Assembly (NCBI RefSeq): GCF_003437535.1
Contig: NZ_QSQT01000022.1
Coordinates: forward strand, 11,984-75,983
From: Phocaeicola plebeius
Lineage (GTDB): Bacteria > Bacteroidota > Bacteroidia > Bacteroidales > Bacteroidaceae
Length of the DNA stretch: 64,000 bases
Direction of reading: 5' to 3'
This document shows, in pieces, positions 36,921 through 46,956 of this stretch (positions within the stretch are counted from its first letter, which is position 1; every line of letters begins with the position of its first letter). The notes below the pieces were generated by a model. That model did no database searches, was not told the DNA's origin, and saw nothing but the letters and a program-made list of their open reading frames with translations. A program made the translations under genes and the position numbers.

Positions 36921-38006
36921 ATGAGTAGAGAAAACAATATATCATACTTTAGGAAATTAATTTATTATTTTAAATCGTGTGAGGTATCACCAACGGTTGA
37001 TGAAGAAGACAGATTGTGGAATAATATAATGTCTGAAATCAGTGCTTCTAGACGTCGGAGAAGATATGAGTTAAATAGATGGCGTATCTCCTTAATTTCT
37101 TTGGGAGTAGCTGCGATGCTTTCAGGAATAGTCTGGATACTTCAGGATAATAACAGAAATGAGTTGCACGCTCTTTATGTAGCCTATCAGGCAATGGATG
37201 TCAGTACGCATATAAAGAGTGACAAGGTGAAGATTCTGACTGGTGAACAAGAACTGGTTTCTGTAGATAATGGTGCGAGAATAGATTATACAAAATCTGA
37301 TGAGAAACTTGTTTTAGGAGATAGGGAAGTTGCGATGCCTGATGATGCAGCATATCACCAGCTTGTGGTTCCGAATGCTAAACATGCATCTTTAGTTTTG
37401 TCAGATGGCTCTGTTCTCTATGTGAATGCAGGTACACGCGTGGTTTATCCTGATAAATTCAAGAAAGACTATAGAGAGATTTTTGTGGATGGTGAAGTCT
37501 ATATAGATGTGGTAAAAAATGAAAAAGCTCCTTTCAAGGTTCATACTACCTCTTGTGATATAGAGGTTTTAGGTACGTCTTTTAATGTTCAGGCATATAG
37601 TAGTGATACCAATGCGGAGGTTGTATTACTTCGCGGTTCTGTGAAACTTAAGGATAAACATGAGGAAGAGTTGCTGTTGCAGCCTGATGAACTGGCTGTG
37701 ATAATGGGCAGTAGCATAAAAGAGAAGAAGCATGTTAATGCTTCAGACTATATATTGTGGACGAAAGGTCTTCTTAAACTTGATGCTACACCTCTTTCTG
37801 CTGTATTTAAACGGTTGGAAAGATACTATGGAGTTAAATTAGCATATCCTGAAGAAATGGAGAGCATGAAATTATATGGTAGTCTTGATTTGCAATGCTC
37901 ACTTGAAGAAGTGCTTCGCCGTATAAGTTTGACAGCTCCTATTTCTTTCCAAAAGATGGATAACGAGATAGAGATACATATAAACAACGTTCATAAAAAT
38001 AACTGA
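36921..38006 (+). CDS. FecR-family anti-sigma factor
   Basis: 361 residues. A cytoplasmic N-terminal part (about 1-50) that would bind the sigma factor is followed by one membrane helix (ISLISLGVAAMLSGIVWIL, residues about 52-71). The periplasmic FecR domain has LVLSDGSVLYVNAGTRVVYP and APFKVHTTSCDIEVLGTSFNV. The C-terminal part resembles the short domain that contacts the STN domain of the transporter. It holds the sigma factor until a signal comes from the SusC-like protein. Confidence 0.93.
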   Translation: MSRENNISYFRKLIYYFKSCEVSPTVDEEDRLWNNIMSEISASRRRRRYELNRWRISLISLGVAAMLSGIVWILQDNNRNELHALYVAYQAMDVSTHIKSDKVKILTGEQELVSVDNGARIDYTKSDEKLVLGDREVAMPDDAAYHQLVVPNAKHASLVLSDGSVLYVNAGTRVVYPDKFKKDYREIFVDGEVYIDVVKNEKAPFKVHTTSCDIEVLGTSFNVQAYSSDTNAEVVLLRGSVKLKDKHEEELLLQPDELAVIMGSSIKEKKHVNASDYILWTKGLLKLDATPLSAVFKRLERYYGVKLAYPEEMESMKLYGSLDLQCSLEEVLRRISLTAPISFQKMDNEIEIHINNVHKNN

Positions 38007-38168
38007 CTTGTGAATCAAGAAATATAAGTCGGATAAATATTAACCCAATAAAATCTGTATACTATGGTTTTAATGAATTATTACTCAACTTAAGAAAAGT
38101 CATTGTCTTTTTTTATTTGAAAAAGGATGTATGAAGAAGATTTTTAACCTTTTAATTTAATAACAAAC

Positions 38169-41100
38169 ATGGAAAGCAACAAAAAGATTTTCAGGAGTAA
38201 TAGTATAAGAACACTATGTACTCTACCTTTATTTTTACTGCCTATAGCAGAAATGAATGGAACTACAACTTATGCTCAGTCAGTGCAGTTTAGTTTTAGT
38301 TTATCTAATTCAACTGTAAAAGAAGTGTTGGAGCAGATAGAAAATGAAAGTGAATTCGTTTTTGTATATTATGAAAACACATTTGACCCTTCAAAGAAAG
38401 TTAGTATAAATGCAAACGGAAAAGAAGTCGATGAAATTCTCGATGAAGTATTTGCCGGACAAGGAGTCAGTTATGAAATAAACGATCGTCAAGTTATCTT
38501 GAAAAAAGGAGATGTTGCCAATACTGCTTTCAATGCTGTGAGCCAGCAGGAAACAAGAAAGGTCAAGGGAATTGTAAAAGATAGTTCTGGAGAACCCATT
38601 ATTGGTGCCAATGTATTGGTGAAAGGTACATCTATAGGTACTATAACTGATATGGATGGTAATTTTATTCTTGATGTTCCGTCAGATTGTACTCTTCAGA
38701 TTTCTTATATCGGTTTTAATACTCGGGAAATAAAGGTAACGAACCAAACCAATGATTTAACTGTAAGCCTGAAAGAAGATACAGAAACTCTTGACGAAGT
38801 GGTGGTTGTGGGATTTGGATCACAGAAGAAAGCAAATCTTACAGGGTCTGTTTCTACTGTAAAAATGGATGAAGTAATGGGTAGCCGTCCTTTAGTTTCC
38901 GCGTCAGATGCTTTACAGGGAACTATGCCGGGACTTATGGTATCTAATAATGGAAATGCTCCAGGAAAGGGAAAGTCCTTCCAAATTCGAGGTGCCTACT
39001 CGCTGGGTGCACAAAATACCACAGATGGTTCTTATGGAGCCGTGATAGAACCTTTGGTTCTTATAGATAATGTGGAAGGTGATTTAGATTTGGTTAACCC
39101 TGAAGATATTGAAAGCATTACTGTTTTGAAAGATGCTGCTTCATCTGCTATTTATGGTGCAAGAGCTGCTGGTGGTGTGATATTGGTAACTACTAAACGT
39201 CCACAAAAGAACACTCAGTTCACGCTTAACTATAATAACAACTTTGCTTTTGCTAGTGCTATAAATCTTCCAAAACAAACGTCTTTGGAAACTTACTTAC
39301 GAGCCTATTCTGATGCAACAGGTGATGCATTTTGGACAAAAGGAACTCCTAGTGTAAGTAAGTGGCTGCAGTATCTGGAACAATATAAGAAAGATCCTTC
39401 TTCGATGAAAGTTTATGGTGATGGAATTTATAAGGATGCTGATGGCGGAATTTATTTCTTGAATGAAAAAGATCTTGTGAAGAATATGTTGGAAAGAAGT
39501 TTCCAGCAGACACATAATATTTCGGCAAGTGGAGGTACTGATAAAGTTCGCTACAGACTTTCTGCAGGTTATTTGTCAAGTGATGGAGTGCTTATTACGA
39601 ATAAAGATAAATATACCAGAATGAATGTAAGCGGGTTTATGTCAGCTGATTTGACTAATTGGTTTACTCAAGAGGCTACTTTTTCTTATGCACACGGCAA
39701 AAAGAGTGAACCTAAATCGGCTTTAGGAGCAATATATTCTACTCGACTCGCCTCATTCTATCCAGAAGGAACTATGCCGGAAGAGATTGTTCCAGAGGTG
39801 GCTGGCTTACCATTCTTTACTTCTAGAAATCAGATTCAATGGTCTAATCCCATGACTGAGAAGACTGATAACCCGAGAATATTCTTAAAGTCAATATTGA
39901 AGCCGCTGAAAGGTTTGCAAATAGCTTTTGAATATACATTTGATAAGAATATCTACGATTATCATTGGTATACAGGTAGTGAATATTACACTACAGTACA
40001 GGGTGATAAGAGTGTTACTCCTGCTGAAGATTATTTGGAGAAAAGAAAACGTTCTACAAATTATAACGCTATAAATCTTTATGCAACTTATGATCTTACT
40101 ATTAAAGATATTCATAAGATGAAGTTTATGGCTGGTTTTAACCAGGAATCCAGTTATATGGATGAATTGGAAGCTTATTCTTATGGTCAGGCAGTGATTG
40201 AGGTTCCTTCGCTTGGTGGAGGTACTTCTACGCTTAAAGCCAATGACAGCTATGACGAATATGCTGTAAGAGGTGGATTCTTTAGGGTAAATTACAGCTA
40301 TAATGATATTTATTTACTTGAAGTTAATGGTAGATATGATGGCTCTTCCAAATTCCCGAAAAATTCACGTTTCGGATTTTTCCCTTCAGTATCAGCTGGA
40401 TGGAATATTGCGCAGGAGTCTTTTATGGAAAGAACCCGTACGTGGCTGGATGGTTTGAAATTGAGAGCTTCGTATGGTGTGATAGGTAATCAAAATATTC
40501 CTACTTATGCCTTTAATCCTACTATGTCTATCAACAATAAGTACAACGGATGGTTGCAGAATGGAAACTATGTGGCTGCTATAACTACGCTGCCTTCTCT
40601 TGTAAGTCAGAACTTTACCTGGGAAAAGGTTGGAACTGTTGACGTTGGTCTTGATTTGACAATGTTGAGTAACAGACTTACCGGAACTTTCGATTGGTAT
40701 CAGAGAAATACTAATGGAATGTTGGCTCCGGGTATGCAATTGCCAGCTGTAGTGGGTGCAGAAGCTCCTTATCAGAATACTGCAGATATGCGGACCAGAG
40801 GATGGGAAGTTGCGCTGAACTGGAGAGATATGGTTGGTAATCTTGAATATCGGGTAGGTTTCAATCTTTCTGATAGTAAATCAATCATTACTAAATATGA
40901 TGGAAATTCTGATTATTTGCTTAGTAGTCAGCGAACAAATATTTATACAGGAGGAACATATACATTCTGGGATTATTATGAAGGTAAAGAAGTCGGTGAG
41001 ATTTGGGGGTATGAATTCGATGGATTCTATACAGTAGATGATTTTAAGAATACTACTACTTGGGAATTAAAAGATGGCATTGCCAAACCGGATAACGCAA

Positions 41101-41735
41101 ATCCTATGCCGGGTGATGTGAAATTCAAGAATTTACGTGATGATGAGAAGGGTACTAACTTGATTACAAGTGGTGATAATACTTTAAAGAATCCTGGTGA
41201 TAGAAAGGTGATTGGAAATGAGATGCCTAGGTACCTTTACGGAATCAATTTGGGCTTGGGATATAAGGGCTTCGATTTAAGTGTGTTTATGCAAGGAACC
41301 GGTCGAAGAGATAAATGGATTGCTAATACATTGACATTCCCGTTGTATTCTGACTTTAAATTTATTCCATTGTATGAAGGTCTTGAGAATTATTGGAAGC
41401 CTGCTGATGTAGCAAATGGTGATTATACCTGTGTTAATCCGGATGCAGAATATCCTCGTATTTATGGAAGCTATGGTAATCAGGCTTCAAACTATCGTGA
41501 ATCTGATAAATATCTTTGTGATGCTTCTTATTTCAGAATTAAGAATGTGACACTTTCTTATACATTCCCTAAACCGGTGATTTCTAAGTTGCTATTACGT
41601 CAATTGAAAGCATTTGTGAGTATAGAAAACTTAGCTACATTCTCGTCATTACCTAAAGGTATTGACCCGGAAACATTGACGTGGGATTATCCTGCATTCC
41701 GTACGGTTTCATTTGGTATAAATGTTACATTGTAA
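38169..41735 (+). CDS. SusC/RagA TonB-dependent transporter with STN signalling domain
   Basis: 1188 residues. A signal sequence of about 38 residues ends near TTYAQS. Next come an STN (secretin/TonB short N-terminal) domain (about 42-115), a CarboxypepD-reg-like beta sandwich (about 133-215, KVKGIVKDSSGEPIIGANV), the TonB box region and plug (EVVVVGFGSQKKANLTGSVS), and a 22-strand barrel. It imports oligosaccharides across the outer membrane with TonB energy. The STN domain marks it as the sensor for the adjacent FecR and sigma factor. The gene looks A+T-rich and uses many AGA codons. Confidence 0.96.
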   Translation: MESNKKIFRSNSIRTLCTLPLFLLPIAEMNGTTTYAQSVQFSFSLSNSTVKEVLEQIENESEFVFVYYENTFDPSKKVSINANGKEVDEILDEVFAGQGVSYEINDRQVILKKGDVANTAFNAVSQQETRKVKGIVKDSSGEPIIGANVLVKGTSIGTITDMDGNFILDVPSDCTLQISYIGFNTREIKVTNQTNDLTVSLKEDTETLDEVVVVGFGSQKKANLTGSVSTVKMDEVMGSRPLVSASDALQGTMPGLMVSNNGNAPGKGKSFQIRGAYSLGAQNTTDGSYGAVIEPLVLIDNVEGDLDLVNPEDIESITVLKDAASSAIYGARAAGGVILVTTKRPQKNTQFTLNYNNNFAFASAINLPKQTSLETYLRAYSDATGDAFWTKGTPSVSKWLQYLEQYKKDPSSMKVYGDGIYKDADGGIYFLNEKDLVKNMLERSFQQTHNISASGGTDKVRYRLSAGYLSSDGVLITNKDKYTRMNVSGFMSADLTNWFTQEATFSYAHGKKSEPKSALGAIYSTRLASFYPEGTMPEEIVPEVAGLPFFTSRNQIQWSNPMTEKTDNPRIFLKSILKPLKGLQIAFEYTFDKNIYDYHWYTGSEYYTTVQGDKSVTPAEDYLEKRKRSTNYNAINLYATYDLTIKDIHKMKFMAGFNQESSYMDELEAYSYGQAVIEVPSLGGGTSTLKANDSYDEYAVRGGFFRVNYSYNDIYLLEVNGRYDGSSKFPKNSRFGFFPSVSAGWNIAQESFMERTRTWLDGLKLRASYGVIGNQNIPTYAFNPTMSINNKYNGWLQNGNYVAAITTLPSLVSQNFTWEKVGTVDVGLDLTMLSNRLTGTFDWYQRNTNGMLAPGMQLPAVVGAEAPYQNTADMRTRGWEVALNWRDMVGNLEYRVGFNLSDSKSIITKYDGNSDYLLSSQRTNIYTGGTYTFWDYYEGKEVGEIWGYEFDGFYTVDDFKNTTTWELKDGIAKPDNANPMPGDVKFKNLRDDEKGTNLITSGDNTLKNPGDRKVIGNEMPRYLYGINLGLGYKGFDLSVFMQGTGRRDKWIANTLTFPLYSDFKFIPLYEGLENYWKPADVANGDYTCVNPDAEYPRIYGSYGNQASNYRESDKYLCDASYFRIKNVTLSYTFPKPVISKLLLRQLKAFVSIENLATFSSLPKGIDPETLTWDYPAFRTVSFGINVTL

Positions 41736-41755
41736 AATCTAATATGTATAGTTTT

Positions 41756-43675
41756 ATGAAAAAGATTTTTATTAATATGATGATATTGTCAAGTATTGCA
41801 TTTACAGGATGTAATGATAGCTTTCTTGACAAAACTCCTGTTACAGAATTGACAGAAGAAACTGCATTTAATTCTTATGATAACTTTAAGGCCTTTATGT
41901 GGCCTTGTTATGAAATGTTCACCAATACAACGATTAGGACCTCTATTGCTTCTGGTTCAGCATGGGGAGCTAATGGGCATTATCTTGGTGATGTGGATGC
42001 AGGTTACCTCCAAAAAAATAATGTGGCCGGTTATAATGAGTTTGCCAATCAGGTGAAAGGTAGTACTGCTTCTGGAAATGGATGGGATTTCAGCTCATTT
42101 ATAAGAAGAATTAATATAATGTGGTCTCATTTGGATTCTTCACAGATGACACAGGCCGAAAAAGATCATTGGCGAGCTGTAGGAAACTTTTTCCATTCAT
42201 TCTGGTATATGGAACTTATTGACAGATTCGGAGATGTTCCTTGGGTAGATACGGTCTTAGATGAAAATTCGCCGGAAGCATACGGACCAAGAATCAGTAG
42301 AGATATAGTGGCGAAGAATGTCATGACAAATTTAAAATGGGCGTATGAACATATTGGTGACTTTAATGATGGTGAGAATACCATAAATAAAGACTGTATT
42401 CTTTTTGCCATTTCACGATTCGGTCTTCGCGAAGGTACATGGCGAAAGTATCATGGTCTTGAAGGAGGGGATGACTATCTTAAAGAGTGTATTGCTGCGA
42501 ATGCGATTCTTATGAAAGCATATCCGACTCTATATAAAGGGACCGACAAGTCTCCAGCTAGTGGATATGGTGAAATGTGGACTACAGAAGACCTGAAAGG
42601 TATTCCTGGTATAATATTGTACAAATCGTATGTGGCAAATATCAATCCTCATGGGGCTTGCTATGTAGAACATACTTCTTCTCACCCCATAGAAATGAAT
42701 CAGTTTACTGTGGACTTGTATTTGATGAAGAATGGCAAACCTATTGCAAATTCGGCTTCTGGTTATGAGGGAAAGGATAAGGATATGTATCATATCTTCA
42801 GAAAACGTGACCCCAGACTTTACCAGACTGTTATACCTCCGTATAAGGTAAGTGCAGGTAGTGGTGATTATCCTACCTGGTCGTTTACAGGAGAGAGTGC
42901 AGATAGAGAATATATAGATGTAATGGGTATAAATGAAACTTGTTCTAATCCTGGTGTTGGCATGAAAAGATTGCCAGGACAGAATTGGACGGCAGCTTTG
43001 GTGCCTGAGATTCCACGACTTGGAACAGGAGCGTTTGTGATGTGCCGTTCTGGATATTATGTATGGAAAAACTGGGACAGTTGGGAAACTAATTTCAATA
43101 ATGGAAATTTGAATACAGCAGATAAGCCTATATTCAAGATTGAAGAGATTCTTTTGAATGAGGCTGAGGCCCAGTACGAACTAAATGGAAGAATAGAGCA
43201 GACCACAGTTGAAGAAACTATAAATAAGCTTCGTGAACGTGCAGGTGTTGACAAAATGGTTGTTGCAGATATTGATGATTCTTTTGATCCTAACCGAGGA
43301 AAATACTATCCAAAGGATAATGAAAATGGTGTGTTGGTAGATCCTGTTCTTTGGGAAATACGTAGAGAAAGAATTGTGGAACTCATGGGTGAAGGTTTTG
43401 GCTTTTATGATATTCGCAGATGGAGAATGGCGCCTTGGTTCCTGAATAGAGTAACAGTTGGTACTTGGGTCAAGAAAGAAGTGGCTAATGCGGCTGGACT
43501 TACATTGTACAATCCTGCTACAGGTGAGTCTGATGGCGTAAATGGTTCCTTGGCAGAGGGTAATATATTTTTATTCCCGAAACCTAAAGGATGGCTGGAA
43601 AAATATTATTTGTATCAGGTTCCTACAACTGAAATCGTTCTTAACGATAAGCTTGAACAGAATCCTGGCTGGTGA
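41756..43675 (+). CDS. SusD/RagB glycan-binding lipoprotein
   Basis: 639 residues from the ATG at 41756 (MKKIFINMMILSSIAFTGC, lipobox Cys19); the earlier frame start lies within susC. SusD-like: the N-terminal SFLDKTPVTELTEETAFNSYDNFKAF and the C-terminal LWEIRRERIVELMGEGFGFYDIRRWR helical motif. It forms the lid on the SusC barrel and captures glycan at the surface. It is probably cotranscribed with susC, 20 bases downstream. A hairpin follows. Confidence 0.95.
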   Translation: MKKIFINMMILSSIAFTGCNDSFLDKTPVTELTEETAFNSYDNFKAFMWPCYEMFTNTTIRTSIASGSAWGANGHYLGDVDAGYLQKNNVAGYNEFANQVKGSTASGNGWDFSSFIRRINIMWSHLDSSQMTQAEKDHWRAVGNFFHSFWYMELIDRFGDVPWVDTVLDENSPEAYGPRISRDIVAKNVMTNLKWAYEHIGDFNDGENTINKDCILFAISRFGLREGTWRKYHGLEGGDDYLKECIAANAILMKAYPTLYKGTDKSPASGYGEMWTTEDLKGIPGIILYKSYVANINPHGACYVEHTSSHPIEMNQFTVDLYLMKNGKPIANSASGYEGKDKDMYHIFRKRDPRLYQTVIPPYKVSAGSGDYPTWSFTGESADREYIDVMGINETCSNPGVGMKRLPGQNWTAALVPEIPRLGTGAFVMCRSGYYVWKNWDSWETNFNNGNLNTADKPIFKIEEILLNEAEAQYELNGRIEQTTVEETINKLRERAGVDKMVVADIDDSFDPNRGKYYPKDNENGVLVDPVLWEIRRERIVELMGEGFGFYDIRRWRMAPWFLNRVTVGTWVKKEVANAAGLTLYNPATGESDGVNGSLAEGNIFLFPKPKGWLEKYYLYQVPTTEIVLNDKLEQNPGW

Positions 43676-43694
43676 TAGGTAATAATTGAAGTGT

Positions 43695-43739
43695 AAGTCC
43701 TGGTTTATTTCAAATAAGTTTATAAACCAGGACTTGTTT
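43695..43739 (+). terminator. Hairpin between susD and sulfatases
   Basis: Perfect 13-bp arms AAGTCCTGGTTTA (43695-43707) and TAAACCAGGACTT (43723-43735), then GTTTT. It may attenuate transcription into the enzyme genes. Confidence 0.7.
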
Positions 43740-43750
43740 TAAAATCTAAT

Positions 43751-45274
43751 ATGATGAGAAAAGACGTTTTATTTACAAGTTGCTTCGCTGCTCTTCCTTT
43801 GTGTATGGTCAGTGCAGCATCGGAGCAGAAGCCTAATATTATTTTTATCCTTTGTGATGATATGGGGTATGGTGATTTGGGATGTTATGGACAGCAATAC
43901 ATTAGTACTCCCAATATAGACCGTATGGCTCAGGAAGGTATGAGGTTTACCCAGGCGTATGCCGGGAGTCCAGTTAGTGCCCCTTCACGTGCGACTATCA
44001 TGACCGGACAGCATTCTGGGCATTCTCATGTGCGTGGAAATAAAGAGTATTGGGGAGATTCTCCGTTGATGAAGTATGGAGATAATGATGAGTATACGGT
44101 AGTTGGACAAGAACCATACGACCCTAATCACATTATTCTTCCTGAAATAATGCAAAAGAACGGATATACTACCGGTATGTTTGGGAAATGGGCTGGTGGA
44201 TATGAAGGCTCTTGTTCTACTCCGGACAAGCGTGGCATTGATGAGTACTACGGGTTTATCTGTCAGTTTCAGGCTCATCTCTATTATCCTAATTTCTTGA
44301 ACCGATATAGTAAATCGAATGGTGATACTGCTACTATACGTATCACATTGGATGAGAATATCAAATATCCGATGTATGGCGATGATTACAAGAAACGTCC
44401 TCAGTATTCTGCAGATTTAATTCATCAGGAAGCATTGAAATGGATAGATTCCCAGGATGGTAGTCGGCCTTTCTATGGATTTTTTACTTATACGCTTCCT
44501 CATGCAGAACTTGTTCAGCCTAATGATTCTATTTTGAAACAATATAAAGAGAAGTTTTTCCATGATAAGACTTGGGGGGGATCTGAGGGTAGCAGATACA
44601 ATCCTGCAGTACATACACATGCAGAATTTGCCGGTATGATAACCCGTTTGGATGCATACGTCGGTGAAATACTTGCGAAACTGAAAGAAAAAGGTCTGGA
44701 TGAAAACACAATAGTAATATTTAGTAGTGATAATGGCCCTCATGAAGAGGGAGGAGCTGATCCTGAATTTTTTGGTCGTGACGGAAAATTGCGTGGCTTG
44801 AAGCGCCAGTGTTATGAAGGTGGCATACGAATCCCGTTTATCGTGCGTTGGCCAGGGAAAGTGAAAGCTGGTACCGTGAATGATCATCAGCTTGCTTTTT
44901 ATGATATTATGCCTACTTTCTGTGAGCTTATAGGAGATAAGAAATTTCCTAAAAAATACATAAATAAAAATCTTGAAGGTGATTGTTTTGACGGTATTTC
45001 TTTTGTTCCTACGTTGTTTGGTGATGATGAAAACCAGAAAAAGCATGATTATCTTTATTGGGAGTTCCATGAAACAGACCAGCTTGCAGTACGTATGGGT
45101 GACTGGAAACTTGTGGTTAAGAAGGGTATTCCTCATCTGTATAATCTGGCTGATGATATTCATGAGGATAATGATATTTCGACCAATCATCCGGAAATAG
45201 TAAAGCAAATGATAGAGATAATAAAGAAAGAACATAAGGAAAGTGATATATTCAAAATAACTTTACCTCTATGA
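43751..45274 (+). CDS. Sulfatase 1, Ser-type active site
   Basis: 507 residues; an ATG pair at 43751 and 43754 leaves the exact start open. Signal peptide of about 22 residues. Type I sulfatase fold: metal site FILCDDMGYGDLG, active-site S76-A-P-S-R80 in SPVSAPSRATIMTG, KWAGGYEG, and SSDNGPHEEGG. The nucleophile position is serine, so formylglycine must be made by the anaerobic radical-SAM maturase (anSME). It should remove sulfate from a glycan in the periplasm. The S1 subfamily and target position are not assigned. Confidence 0.93.
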   Translation: MMRKDVLFTSCFAALPLCMVSAASEQKPNIIFILCDDMGYGDLGCYGQQYISTPNIDRMAQEGMRFTQAYAGSPVSAPSRATIMTGQHSGHSHVRGNKEYWGDSPLMKYGDNDEYTVVGQEPYDPNHIILPEIMQKNGYTTGMFGKWAGGYEGSCSTPDKRGIDEYYGFICQFQAHLYYPNFLNRYSKSNGDTATIRITLDENIKYPMYGDDYKKRPQYSADLIHQEALKWIDSQDGSRPFYGFFTYTLPHAELVQPNDSILKQYKEKFFHDKTWGGSEGSRYNPAVHTHAEFAGMITRLDAYVGEILAKLKEKGLDENTIVIFSSDNGPHEEGGADPEFFGRDGKLRGLKRQCYEGGIRIPFIVRWPGKVKAGTVNDHQLAFYDIMPTFCELIGDKKFPKKYINKNLEGDCFDGISFVPTLFGDDENQKKHDYLYWEFHETDQLAVRMGDWKLVVKKGIPHLYNLADDIHEDNDISTNHPEIVKQMIEIIKKEHKESDIFKITLPL

Positions 45275-46683
45275 AAAAGAATTGTGTGATTGCTTTTTCC
45301 TCTTTGATGTTGTCTTGTGCATTATATGCTCAGAACAAAAGAATGAATGTCGTGTTTATTATGGCCGATGACCTGGGGCTGAACGATACGGGGTATACGG
45401 GAAGTGATTTTTATGAAACTCCTAATATCGATAAATTGTCTGAAGAAGGAATGGTGTTTACGAACGCATACTCTTCTGCGGCTAACTCAGCTCCAAGCCG
45501 GGCCTGTTTTATGAGCGGAATGTATACGCCCCGGCATGGAATCTTTACTGTAAGCCCTCCTGACAGGGGAGACAGAACGAAACGTAAACTGATTCCCATT
45601 CCCAATGTGGAGGATTTGAGGAAGGATATACCTACTATGGGGGAGTTGTTTAAAAGAAACGGCTATAGATGTGGTCATGTTGGAAAATGGCATTTGGGTG
45701 ATGATGAAGATGGTACAGGACCGTTATCAAGAGGTTTTGATGTGAATGTGGCTGGAGGAAGAGCCGGAACACCGTATTCCTATTACTATCCTTATTGTAA
45801 TAATAAGGGGATGTGTCATATAGGGTTGGAGAAAGGTAAACAAGGAGAATATCTTACAGACAGATTGACCGATGAGGCTGTAGCTTTCATAAAGGAATCT
45901 GCACATGGAGAAAAACCTTTTTTCCTTTATCTGGCACACCATGCAGTGCATACTCCTATTACAGCTCCGCAGAGTATTGTGGATAAATATGAGAAGAAAG
46001 TCAAAGGTAAATATCATACGAATTCAGTCTATGCTGCGATGGTTGAAACACTGGATAATAGTGTAGGAAAGATATGTGGTATAATAGATTCATTAGGTAT
46101 AAGTGATAATACTATAATTATTTTTAATTCGGATAACGGTGGTTCTGAGCCTATAACAGATAATTATACAGTCAGAGGAGGTAAAGGAATGCCGTACGAA
46201 GGTGGAAATAGAGTGCCTTTAATAGTTAAATGGCCTGATGTGACCAAAGCCGGTAAAATTTCGGACTGTCCTGTCAATAACATTGATTTCTTCTCTACTT
46301 TTCAAATGTATTTGGAAGGAAAGATAGGTGATGAACTTGATGGAGCAGATATTTATCCTTTATTGAGTAATGAAAAATCTTCTATTGAAAGAGATTTATT
46401 CTGGCATTTCCCGGCTTATCTTGAATCGTATACAGATAATGGAAAAGGTTTTAGGGCAAAGCCGTATACTTCTGTGCGTTCAGGCAAATGGAAATTGATT
46501 TATTATTACGAAAATGAGAATACAGAGTTATTTGACTTGGATAAAGACCCTTTGGAAGAATATGATTTGTCTTGTGTAAACGAGGAAATGGTTTCGATTT
46601 TAAAGAAAAAGATTTTTAGTTGGATAGAAAGAGTAAATGCTCCAGTTCCGACAAAATTGAATCCTTATTATGAAGGAGATTAA
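45271..46683 (+). CDS. Sulfatase 2, Ser-type active site
   Basis: 470 residues, overlapping the first sulfatase stop by four bases (ATGA), so the two are translationally coupled. Signal peptide ends near LYAQN. FIMADDLGLND, active-site S73-A-P-S-R77 (SAPSRACFMSG), GHVGKWHLGDDE, FLYLAHHAVHTP and FNSDNGGSEP are intact. It differs from sulfatase 1 throughout, so the pair probably removes sulfates from two positions or linkages of the same glycan. Confidence 0.93.
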   Translation: MKKNCVIAFSSLMLSCALYAQNKRMNVVFIMADDLGLNDTGYTGSDFYETPNIDKLSEEGMVFTNAYSSAANSAPSRACFMSGMYTPRHGIFTVSPPDRGDRTKRKLIPIPNVEDLRKDIPTMGELFKRNGYRCGHVGKWHLGDDEDGTGPLSRGFDVNVAGGRAGTPYSYYYPYCNNKGMCHIGLEKGKQGEYLTDRLTDEAVAFIKESAHGEKPFFLYLAHHAVHTPITAPQSIVDKYEKKVKGKYHTNSVYAAMVETLDNSVGKICGIIDSLGISDNTIIIFNSDNGGSEPITDNYTVRGGKGMPYEGGNRVPLIVKWPDVTKAGKISDCPVNNIDFFSTFQMYLEGKIGDELDGADIYPLLSNEKSSIERDLFWHFPAYLESYTDNGKGFRAKPYTSVRSGKWKLIYYYENENTELFDLDKDPLEEYDLSCVNEEMVSILKKKIFSWIERVNAPVPTKLNPYYEGD

Positions 46684-46695
46684 CGAATATCTTAC

Positions 46696-46735
46696 CCGGT
46701 AGTGCTTATCCTTTTTAAGGTACTACCGGATTTTT
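46696..46735 (+). terminator. Terminator after sulfatase 2
   Basis: The arms CCGGTAGT (46696-46703) and ACTACCGG (46722-46729) enclose an inner CCTT/AAGG pair and are followed by ATTTTT. It separates the A+T-rich PUL segment from the GH31 gene. Confidence 0.8.
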
Positions 46736-46956
46736 AATTAGTACTTTTATTGTTGTGTTATAAATTCAGGTGAAAGATTTATTCTAATTTTCTATACTTA
46801 AAATTTTATAGCATCTGTCTGTTAGAAAATAATAAAATAAAAAATGTAATTTACATATCCTTTTTTACTTCAATAAATAGTTATACATTCGTGCGGTTTT
46901 TGCAAAATATGCAAAGAGAGAAAATAGAGAAGTCTAACCGTTAGTAATGTTATACT

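Noticed and set aside
44417..45235. 272-residue minus-strand frame across sulfatase 1
   Set aside because: Shadow frame opposite a conserved gene, rich in residues expected from A+T-rich antisense sequence.
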